From Candidatus Bathyarchaeota archaeon (GTDB lineage: Archaea > Thermoproteota > Bathyarchaeia > 40CM-2-53-6 > RBG-13-38-9): a stretch of DNA of 12,499 nucleotides. The DNA lies in assembly GCA_030671315.1 (NCBI GenBank), contig DAOUZW010000018.1:1-12499 (forward strand), written 5' to 3'. Shown piece after piece: positions 7,255 through 12,499 of this stretch. How positions within the stretch are numbered: the first letter of the stretch is position 1; the number at the start of each line of letters is the position of its first letter. The translations under genes and the position numbers were made by a program. The notes under the pieces were generated by a model. The model saw only the letters and a list, made by a program, of their open reading frames with translations. It had not been told where the DNA came from and ran no database searches.

Positions 7255-7382
7255 AACCTGATTTCATATCAAAAATGCTCAAATTCAAAGATTTCGGACA
7301 AATATCTAAACTAGAACTAGTGACTTGAATAACAAGAGTTATGTTTTTTCAAATAATAAGCACATGTCTTACTAAAAGATGA

Positions 7383-8435
7383 ATGTCAACTATGATCAAT
7401 ACTTCTAAGATCGATAATGGAGTTCAACAAATACTAGTTCGAAATATGGGTTTGCGTAATGGGGAGAAATTGCTTATTATTACTGATTCCCCTAGCTCTC
7501 ATGATTGGAGAACTCTAAATATTAAAAGTCTGGATGATATGCTGAAGAGAAATCTCCTTGCAAAAAATATAGTTGACATCGCAAAAAGGAGATTTCCTAA
7601 ATGTAAAACTAGTTTTAAAATATATCCGTCCACTGGTAGAAGTTCCGCGGAACCAGAAAAAACTGTTGAAACTAATTTAAAAAAGTATGACGTCATTCTA
7701 GCGATTACTACTTACTCGATAAGTCATACTGATGCAAGACAATCGGCCACAAAGATGGGAGTGAGAATTGCTAGCATGCCATCTGTTTTGGAAAATATGT
7801 TCTATGATGGCGGTTCGATGACGGCCGATTACGTAAGAATTGCATCTGAAACAATGAGACTTACAAAAATTCTCAATAATACATCAATGATAAGAATAAG
7901 TACTAAAACGGGAACAGACTTTTTTTTTAGCGTTAAGGGAAGGAAGGGCTTATCCGATACAGGAATTCTAAATTCACGAGGCGATTCGGGAAACCTTCCT
8001 GCCGGCGAAGCTTACATTGCTCCTGTAGAAGGAACCGCAAATGGAATTGTAATCATAGAAGCTGGATGGTTTCCAAATTTGAAAAGAAACATGAGTTTGA
8101 TCTTCGAATCGGGTAACTTAGTAAAAATAGTTGGAGGAGGAGAGGTTCGTAAAATTCTCACGAATCTTATCCAGTCCAAAAGTAAAGCTAATCCTTATCT
8201 CACTAGAAGATGTCTTGCTGAGTTTGGAATTGGCACGAATCCAAAAGCGACAAGACGAGATAACATTCTCGAAGCCGAGAAGATGAGAGGAACGATACAC
8301 ATAGCTATTGGTGACAATTCACATATGGGCGGATTGAACAAAGCAGATCTACACCAAGATTTTGTAATTAGATCACCAACTGTTAAAATGGACAATAGAA
8401 TAATTCTAAAAAATGGTAAAGTAAAATTTACATAA
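7383..8435 (+). CDS. M29-family (aminopeptidase T-like) metallopeptidase homologue
   Basis: The 350-residue protein resembles the archaeal branch of leucyl aminopeptidase T (peptidase M29), dimetal enzymes that remove N-terminal residues from peptides. Visible candidates for metal ligands are Glu209 in LPAGEAYIAPVEG, Glu280 in LAEFGIGTNP, His306 in GTIHIAIGDNSHMGG, and His324/Asp326 in ADLHQDF; these fall in the C-terminal half in the family order. It is shorter than the bacterial enzymes (about 400 residues), as is usual for archaeal members. The catalytic Tyr reported in bacterial enzymes is not evident after His306, so the activity could differ; related hydrolase or dioxygenase-like functions exist in this fold. 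ATG at 7383 is used, with a second in-frame ATG at 7392; neither has a clear Shine-Dalgarno. It is divergent from atpA and a single-gene unit ended by a T-tract. No signal peptide. Confidence 0.75.
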   Translation: MSTMINTSKIDNGVQQILVRNMGLRNGEKLLIITDSPSSHDWRTLNIKSLDDMLKRNLLAKNIVDIAKRRFPKCKTSFKIYPSTGRSSAEPEKTVETNLKKYDVILAITTYSISHTDARQSATKMGVRIASMPSVLENMFYDGGSMTADYVRIASETMRLTKILNNTSMIRISTKTGTDFFFSVKGRKGLSDTGILNSRGDSGNLPAGEAYIAPVEGTANGIVIIEAGWFPNLKRNMSLIFESGNLVKIVGGGEVRKILTNLIQSKSKANPYLTRRCLAEFGIGTNPKATRRDNILEAEKMRGTIHIAIGDNSHMGGLNKADLHQDFVIRSPTVKMDNRIILKNGKVKFT

Positions 8436-8437
8436 AA

Positions 8438-8450
8438 TTTTTTTAAAAAA
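8438..8450. terminator. Back-to-back T-tracts between convergent genes
   Basis: Directly after the M29 stop the plus strand has seven T (8438-8444), followed by six A (8445-8450) that read as six T on the minus strand. A further A run at 8470-8475 gives another minus-strand T-tract. Oligo-T is the main archaeal intrinsic termination signal, so this 74-base gap probably stops transcription from both sides. Confidence 0.55.
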
Positions 8451-8509
8451 CAATTATTCTCGATCCTATAAAAAACAGAATATTCGCTATTGAATTCAAT
8501 ATAAAAGTT

Positions 8510-8881
8510 TCATGTCATACAGTGCCTACATTCTTTCAAAGCACTATCTCTTTGCCAACATAACGGACAGATTAATCCCTTATCTCTAATTAGTTTGCAT
8601 GCTTGACATAACGCGCTCACGAGTTGAGGTCGGGACATCTTTCCACTAACGAGATCAGCAGCAACTTTCTCAGCCCAGACTTGAATCTCATCTACTTCAT
8701 CCAAATCCAGAGCCTTGCCTCGGACTTTACTAATATATTTACTAATAGCTGCCTGAGAAATTCCAAGGAATTCCGCTGCCTCTTCTTGCTTCAGGTCATG
8801 CTCATCTAAAAGCTTCTTAGCAAGAACTGCTCTTATAGCAGGAGCAACGGTCTTGACAGATGTTTCACATGGAACTGACAA
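8510..8881 (-). CDS. Small HTH transcriptional regulator with C-terminal Cys-rich metal-binding region
   Basis: This 123-residue protein belongs to a family of archaeal predicted regulators (COG2522 type). The N-terminus VPCETSVKTVAPAIRAVLAK is typical of the family and is also found in ThiR-like regulators fused to ThiN; no ThiN domain is present here. A helix-turn-helix covers about 29-54 (LKQEEAAEFLGISQAAISKY). The C-terminus has three CxxC pairs: Cys92/95, Cys105/108 and Cys118/121, with a further Cys at 5, which suggests a zinc or thiol site and possibly a sensing role. The start is TTG at 8881; no in-frame ATG occurs until residue 82 and the conserved PCE motif is at residues 4-6. A palindrome covers the probable TATA box, implying autoregulation. 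The target genes are unknown; the divergent aminotransferase is one candidate. Confidence 0.85.
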   Translation of the reverse strand: MSVPCETSVKTVAPAIRAVLAKKLLDEHDLKQEEAAEFLGISQAAISKYISKVRGKALDLDEVDEIQVWAEKVAADLVSGKMSRPQLVSALCQACKLIRDKGLICPLCWQRDSALKECRHCMT

Positions 8882-8906
8882 AGTTTGCCGCTAAGGAATT
8901 TCTGAT

Positions 8907-8926
8907 CATGTAATATATATGACATG
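8907..8926. promoter_or_regulatory. 20-bp near-perfect palindrome over the TATA box of the HTH regulator gene
   Basis: CATGTAATATATATGACATG is symmetric at 9 of its 10 base pairs, with only the sixth pair mismatched. The A/T core (8912-8920) is also the best TATA box for the regulator; its centre is about 35 bases before the TTG start, predicting a leader of about 10 bases. An operator covering TATA would let the regulator block TBP, a known archaeal mode of repression. Binding by this particular protein is inference. Confidence 0.5.
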
Positions 8927-8975
8927 TGTTATCTCATAGCCGCTCTGAACAGCGTAAAAATTATGAAAAGAACCA

Positions 8976-8995
8976 TTTTATAATTTATTATATAA
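8976..8995 (+). promoter_or_regulatory. TATA-rich promoter region for the aminotransferase gene
   Basis: Two overlapping TATA-like strings (TTTTATAA and TTATATAA) follow a purine-rich GAAAAGAACC that could be the BRE. They predict starts near 9005-9015 and a leader of about 75-85 bases ending in the GGAG ribosome site. A further TATA-like string near 9036 would give a shorter leader. Confidence 0.3.
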
Positions 8996-9090
8996 ACAAT
9001 AATCATCGAGGAAAATTGTTTGGAAAGATCGCCAGTTATACAATAAAATAACGCGCGCTAGATATCAATATACCAATGTAGGAGCCAGAA

Positions 9091-10269
9091 ATGACTAAAA
9101 ATCTATCAGAGAGATCAATACAACTCCAACCTTCTGCATTTGCTAAATTTTTTGCCGAAGCTGTCGAACTTCAACGTTCAGGTGAGGATGTAATTCACTT
9201 ACACGTCGGTGAGCCTGATGCTACAACACCAAAACATATCATAGAAGCAGCTAAGACAGCAATGGAGGAAGGGTTCACTCATTATACTCCTCCTGGAGGT
9301 CTTTTCGAATTAAGAGAGGCTATCTCAAAGAAACTTAAAAATGATAACGATATCGATAGCGATCCCTCAGATGAAATATGTGTTCTCTCGGGAGGATACA
9401 ATGCTCTATATTGCGCATTCCAAGCGCTAATAGATCCCGGAGACGAAGTTCTAATTCCAGAACCTTGCTTGCCTCAATATTGGGGCGACGTTACCCTAGC
9501 GGGCGGAGTTGTGGCGCCTGTTAGATTAATGGAAACCCAGCAATTCAAACCTGACCTTAATGACCTTAAGAGCCAAGTCAATAAGAAGACTAAGATGGTT
9601 CTACTCAACTCGCCACAGAATCCTACGGGTTCAATATTAACGAAAGAAGATATGAATTCAATTGCACAAATTGTAGAGAGTAATGATCTTTTTGTGATCT
9701 CAGATGAGGTCTATGAGAAATTTCTTTATGGTGATTTTACTCACACCAGCTTTGCAAGTATACCAGGTATGAAAGAACGCACTCTAACGATAAACTCTTT
9801 TTCAAAAACTTACGCTATGACTGGTTGGCGTGTCGGTTATGCCGCTGGAAATAGCGAATTAATAGGAAAAATTCGCGCCTTGAGTGAACACACAGGTTGG
9901 TCTCCAAACTCAATCGCTCAAAAAGCGGCCATTGCTGCATTAAAAGGATCACAGGACTGTGTGAGGGAGATGGTAGAAGAATTTAGAAAAAGACGTAGCA
10001 TCATAACTGGGGGGCTAAATAATATCGACGGATTCTCTTGTACTGCACCCAACGGGGCCTTCTATGTTTTTCCAAACACTGAAAAAATTAACTCATCGTC
10101 AATGGAGCTTGCGCAAATATTATTGAGAAAAGCTAAAGTTGCTGTAGTACCAGGAATAGCATTTGGACCCCAAGGTGAAGGCAAGATCAGATTTTCTTTT
10201 GCAAATTCCAAAGAGAATATCAAAGAAGCTCTTGAACGAATAAGTCAAACAATAAAAGATATTATTTGA
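9091..10269 (+). CDS. PLP-dependent class I/II aminotransferase (aspartate aminotransferase-like)
   Basis: A fold-type I aminotransferase that moves an amino group between an amino acid and a 2-oxoacid using pyridoxal phosphate in the cytoplasm. The 392-residue protein is full length. Visible active-site residues are Asn177 in NSPQNPTG, Asp205 and Tyr208 in ISDEVYEKF, the Schiff-base Lys239 in SFSKTYAMTGWRVGY, Arg247 in the same motif, and the substrate-carboxylate Arg367 in IRFSF. The N-terminal HLHVGEPDATTP and HYTPPGG segments are typical of the I-gamma subgroup. The substrate cannot be decided: aspartate, alanine or aromatic/branched amino acids are all possible. ATG at 9091 has a strong GGAG (9081-9084) 6 bases upstream. 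It is divergent from the HTH regulator and convergent, with a 7-base gap, with the M20 amidohydrolase. Confidence 0.93.
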   Translation: MTKNLSERSIQLQPSAFAKFFAEAVELQRSGEDVIHLHVGEPDATTPKHIIEAAKTAMEEGFTHYTPPGGLFELREAISKKLKNDNDIDSDPSDEICVLSGGYNALYCAFQALIDPGDEVLIPEPCLPQYWGDVTLAGGVVAPVRLMETQQFKPDLNDLKSQVNKKTKMVLLNSPQNPTGSILTKEDMNSIAQIVESNDLFVISDEVYEKFLYGDFTHTSFASIPGMKERTLTINSFSKTYAMTGWRVGYAAGNSELIGKIRALSEHTGWSPNSIAQKAAIAALKGSQDCVREMVEEFRKRRSIITGGLNNIDGFSCTAPNGAFYVFPNTEKINSSSMELAQILLRKAKVAVVPGIAFGPQGEGKIRFSFANSKENIKEALERISQTIKDII

Positions 10270-10276
10270 TAACTGG

Positions 10277-11509
10277 TCAGAATTGAAAAGATGCTTTGTG
10301 TTCCATCTTGATCTTATGAAAAATCTCTTTATCTACCATAAGATCAAGAAACGTGAAAGCTAATGCTTTTGTGGCTAAAATTAATGATTGGTCACCTTTC
10401 TTAGAAATAGTTGCTTTCCCAAATTCGCGAGAGTGGATAGCAATGTCTTTTTCTCCCACTGCTATCAAAGGCTGTATTGCTGGGACAACATAGCTGACAT
10501 TACCGATATCTGAGGAGCCAAGATGTTCATGTCTTTCAAGTTCATCGATTTCCATTCCTAACTCAATCAAATTTTTCTCGAAAAATTTGCAGAGAGTTTT
10601 ATTGTTTATCATGTTCGTAAGACTATATGAGCTTGGATGAAAGTCTAATATGGCGCCTGTTGCAATCGATGCTCCTTCAGCACATTTCTTCACTTTCATA
10701 AGCACCTCCTCTAGATACTTCTTATCTGAAGCTCTCAAATAGAAAAGAGCAGAAGTCTTCTCAGGAACAATGTTAGGGGCTTCTCCTCCTTCAGTTATTA
10801 TGCCATGAATGCGAGTATCGCTTCGAAGGTGTTGTCTTAGTGAATTTATTGAGTTAAAAGTTAGAATTATTGCCTCTAAAGCATTTACTCCCATCTCGGG
10901 AGCAGCCGCGGCGTGAGCTGGCTTTCCAGTGAAACTTATCTTGACTGGAATTAATGCTAAAAAGTCTGGGGTAAGAGTTGTTTTAACATATGGATGGATT
11001 TCCATAACTGCATCTATATCTTTGAAGATACCAGACTCAACCATCTTTACCTTTCCTCTAACCTGAGACTCTATATCGGTCAGCTTTCCTCCTTCAGCTG
11101 TGGCTCCTTCTTCATTCGGTGTACCAAAAACAACAACTCTCCCTCCAGTATTGTCAAGAAAATCAGCAAGTCCCATTGCTGCTCCGACTGCACTTGCTGA
11201 TATTATGTTGTGACCACAAGCGTGGCCAAGATCTGGCAAAGCATCATACTCAGCGATCAAACCGACTGTTGGTTCTCCAAGATTACCCTTAGCTGCTTTA
11301 AATGCTGTAGGCAGACCCGCTACATTCCTTTCAATAGCATAACCATGACTCTCAAGTTCCTTTGTAAGAAGATCAGCGGCTTTGAATTCAGAGAGACCGA
11401 GTTCTGGATTTTCATATATTGTATGACTTATCTCTCTAATACGTTGAGATAGATGTTCTATCTTTTTATCAACCAGTCTTTTTATCTCGGTAATCTCCAA
11501 AGATGACAT
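10277..11509 (-). CDS. M20 family amidohydrolase (AbgB / ACY1L2-like)
   Basis: A 410-residue dizinc hydrolase of the M20D group, which cleaves amide bonds in N-acyl amino acids, aminobenzoyl-glutamate or dipeptides. Likely metal and catalytic residues are Cys98 and His100 in GHACGHN, Glu133/Glu134 in PNEEG, His172 in MEIHP and His359 in AIHSREF; His199 in GKPAHAAAAP marks the dimerisation/lid domain (about 185-295). The SSDIGNVS motif (332-339) and the end KATISKKGDQSLILATKALA are characteristic of the ACY1L2-like branch. No signal peptide, so it is cytoplasmic. ATG at 11509 is 26 bases from the centre of a good TATA box, so the mRNA is probably leaderless; no Shine-Dalgarno is needed or clear. 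The true substrate is not determinable; a role in peptide or acylated amino-acid breakdown is inferred. Confidence 0.92.
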   Translation of the reverse strand: MSSLEITEIKRLVDKKIEHLSQRIREISHTIYENPELGLSEFKAADLLTKELESHGYAIERNVAGLPTAFKAAKGNLGEPTVGLIAEYDALPDLGHACGHNIISASAVGAAMGLADFLDNTGGRVVVFGTPNEEGATAEGGKLTDIESQVRGKVKMVESGIFKDIDAVMEIHPYVKTTLTPDFLALIPVKISFTGKPAHAAAAPEMGVNALEAIILTFNSINSLRQHLRSDTRIHGIITEGGEAPNIVPEKTSALFYLRASDKKYLEEVLMKVKKCAEGASIATGAILDFHPSSYSLTNMINNKTLCKFFEKNLIELGMEIDELERHEHLGSSDIGNVSYVVPAIQPLIAVGEKDIAIHSREFGKATISKKGDQSLILATKALAFTFLDLMVDKEIFHKIKMEHKASFQF

Positions 11510-11530
11510 AACTATGCTCTCGATAAGATG

Positions 11531-11540
11531 TTATATATGA
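11531..11540 (-). promoter_or_regulatory. TATA box of the M20 amidohydrolase gene (leaderless transcript predicted)
   Basis: On the minus strand the sequence is TCATATATAA. Its centre lies about 26 bases upstream of the ATG at 11509, the normal distance from TATA to transcription start, so the transcript would begin at or within a base or two of the start codon. Confidence 0.4.
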
Positions 11541-11647
11541 TGATTTTCAGTCAGACAATTTCTTAGAAAATATTCAAACGCGCTTTGTTTCTTTTAACAA
11601 CACTTAACTTGAGGTTATATTTTGGGTAGCCGTATACTTGAGGAGTA

Positions 11648-11818
11648 ATGGGATTGAGCAAGAAATTCAAATGTATACTTTGTGGATATGTTTACGATCC
11701 AGATGTTGGAGATGCAAATGGGGAAATAAAAGCAGGAACCCCTTTCGAAGAACTACCTGATGATTGGGTCTGCCCTTTATGTGGAGCTCCAAAAGACCAG
11801 TTCGAGTCTCAGGATTGA
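11648..11818 (+). CDS. Rubredoxin
   Basis: A 56-residue one-iron electron carrier. The iron ligands are Cys9 and Cys12 in FKCILCGYVYDP and Cys42 and Cys45 in WVCPLCGAPKDQFE; the Gly- and Pro-containing middle (DANGEIKAGTPFEELPDDW) also fits the family exactly. Rubredoxins donate electrons to rubrerythrin, superoxide reductase or related proteins in anaerobes, or serve as cytoplasmic carriers. Start: ATG at 11648 is taken, but the purine-rich GAGGAG (11640-11645) ends only 2 bases before it; an in-frame TTG at 11654 would be 8 bases away and would give the more usual short N-terminus. A TATA-like string at 11615-11623 would place the transcript start near 11645, so a leaderless form from the ATG is also possible. 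It lies 110 bases before the oxidoreductase gene on the same strand. Confidence 0.95.
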   Translation: MGLSKKFKCILCGYVYDPDVGDANGEIKAGTPFEELPDDWVCPLCGAPKDQFESQD

Positions 11819-11892
11819 AAATTTGAATAACATTCTATGTTTTAACCACTAAACCTATATGCGTATTTCCCAACTCACTTTCACAAATTATC

Positions 11893-11928
11893 ATGAAACT
11901 AGGAATATGCTCTAAGGATATGGGCTAA
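11893..11928 (+). other. Short leader ORF (11 codons plus stop) abutting the oxidoreductase gamma gene
   Basis: The frame reads MKLGICSKDMG and its TAA stop (11926-11928) is directly followed by the ATG of the oxidoreductase gamma gene at 11929. It contains the AGGAT (11915-11919) that could serve as Shine-Dalgarno for that gene. A weak TATA-like string (11855-11860) would start transcription near 11883, which would include this ORF. Whether it is translated is unknown; ORFs this short occur often by chance. Confidence 0.2.
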
Positions 11929-12483
11929 ATGTTTGAAGTTAGATGGCATGGCAGAGCAGGTCAAGGTGTAATTACTGTGAGTCGACTTTTAGGTTTGGCT
12001 GCAATGATAGAAGGTAAACACATTCAGGCTTTTCCAGAGTTTGGACCAGAGAGATTGGGGGCACCAATGGGAGGTTTCACGAGGATTTCAGAGAAACCTA
12101 TAGAGGTTCATAGTAAGATCTACCAACCAGATCTTGTTGTTGTTTTAGATGAAACATTATTACCAATTATCAATGTGAGTGAGGGTCTAAAATCTGATGG
12201 TAGCTTGATCGTGAATTCGATTAAGTCTCCCAAGGAGATCACAAATAGATTAGGACTTAAAGGTCCTTCAAGTTACTGTGTTGATGCTACAGGGATCTCT
12301 CTTAAAATTCTTGAAAGTTCTCGAGGATTTAATACTGTAATGTTAGGTGCGCTAACTGAATCAACCAAAATCATCTCAATGAAATCTGCGCAAGAAGCAG
12401 TAAGATCAAGATTTTCCGGACAATTACTGGAAAAGAACCTCAAGTTATTGGAGACAGGTAGCAAGGAGGTTATAGCCGAATGA
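11929..12483 (+). CDS. porG: Pyruvate-type 2-oxoacid:ferredoxin oxidoreductase, gamma subunit
   Basis: The gamma subunit is one part of the four-subunit archaeal enzyme that oxidises pyruvate or a related 2-oxoacid to acyl-CoA and CO2 while reducing ferredoxin. The 184-residue product has the family signatures RWHGRAGQGV (5-14), AFPEFGPERLGAPMGGFTRI (34-53), VVVLDETLL (70-78) and NTVMLGAL (135-142). ATG at 11929 has AGGAT 9 bases upstream. The next gene overlaps it by ATGA, matching the usual gamma-delta-alpha-beta order. Which 2-oxoacid is used cannot be told from gamma alone; pyruvate is the most common for this gene order, and 2-oxoisovalerate enzymes have a similar gamma subunit. Confidence 0.93.
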   Translation: MFEVRWHGRAGQGVITVSRLLGLAAMIEGKHIQAFPEFGPERLGAPMGGFTRISEKPIEVHSKIYQPDLVVVLDETLLPIINVSEGLKSDGSLIVNSIKSPKEITNRLGLKGPSSYCVDATGISLKILESSRGFNTVMLGALTESTKIISMKSAQEAVRSRFSGQLLEKNLKLLETGSKEVIAE

Positions 12484-12499
12484 ATCAGAAAAAACCTCT
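12480..12499 (+). CDS. Start of the next oxidoreductase gene (probably delta, ferredoxin-like subunit), cut by window edge
   Basis: ATG at 12480 overlaps the gamma stop codon in an ATGA arrangement and is preceded by a full GGAGGT Shine-Dalgarno (12465-12470) with a 9-base spacing, the strongest in the window. Only MNQKKP is visible, so identity as the delta subunit rests on gene order known for archaeal pyruvate:ferredoxin oxidoreductases, not on its sequence. Confidence 0.7.

Noticed and set aside
7310..7321. CTAG-containing repeat ACTAGAACTAG upstream of the M29 gene
   Set aside because: CTAG is itself self-complementary, so the apparent symmetry is trivial; the arms are short and the site is not placed at a promoter.
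8941..8954. Short inverted repeat CGCT-N6-AGCG in the gap before the aminotransferase gene
   Set aside because: Four base pairs only; expected by chance at this length.

Overview
The window is archaeal. It carries MBF1, the general transcription factor TFE-alpha, the archaea-specific tRNA methylase Trm56, an archaeal NAC protein and A-type ATP synthase subunits, together with AT-rich BRE/TATA-like promoters. The DNA is AT-rich, coding density is high, and several genes start with TTG. Rubredoxin, a 2-oxoacid:ferredoxin oxidoreductase and a methyltransferase-type corrinoid protein point to an anaerobe. The mixture would suit an uncultured TACK-type lineage such as Bathyarchaeia, but that placement is inference and weak.

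Layout. (1) 1-2294, minus strand: the N-terminal end of a corrinoid protein at the left edge, preceded in transcription order by mbf1, trm56 and tfe, a run of information-processing genes. (2) 2371-3354, plus strand: a PUA-domain RNA-binding protein and the NAC protein. (3) 3357-7178, minus strand: a compact atpA-atpB-atpD unit with its own promoter; it is convergent with nac, with 2 bases between the stop codons. (4) 7383-8435, plus: an M29-type metallopeptidase homologue. (5) 8510-8881, minus: a small HTH regulator with three CxxC pairs and a palindrome over its predicted TATA box. (6) 9091-10269, plus: a class I aminotransferase, convergent (7-base gap) with (7) an M20 amidohydrolase at 10277-11509, minus. 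(8) 11648-11818, plus: rubredoxin. (9) 11929 to the right edge, plus: the gamma subunit of a pyruvate-type 2-oxoacid:ferredoxin oxidoreductase, and the first codons of the next subunit, overlapping by ATGA.

How they fit together. The left half is mostly housekeeping: transcription initiation, tRNA modification, co-translational chaperoning and energy conservation. The right half reads as peptide and amino-acid catabolism: peptidase and amidohydrolase release amino acids, the aminotransferase turns them into 2-oxoacids, and the ferredoxin-dependent oxidoreductase oxidises these; rubredoxin serves electron transfer or oxidative-stress defence. This metabolic link is inferred from gene content, since these genes lie on alternating strands and do not form one operon.

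No gap between genes exceeds 300 bases; the largest (272-482, 8882-9090, 7179-7382) hold only promoter- or terminator-like sequence. I saw no tRNA, rRNA, CRISPR array, insertion sequence, intein or broken gene. I found no clearly new multigene system; the most interesting signals are regulatory: the near-perfect palindrome at the HTH gene, the perfect inverted repeat upstream of tfe, the cluster of TTG starts, and a leader ORF abutting the oxidoreductase gene.
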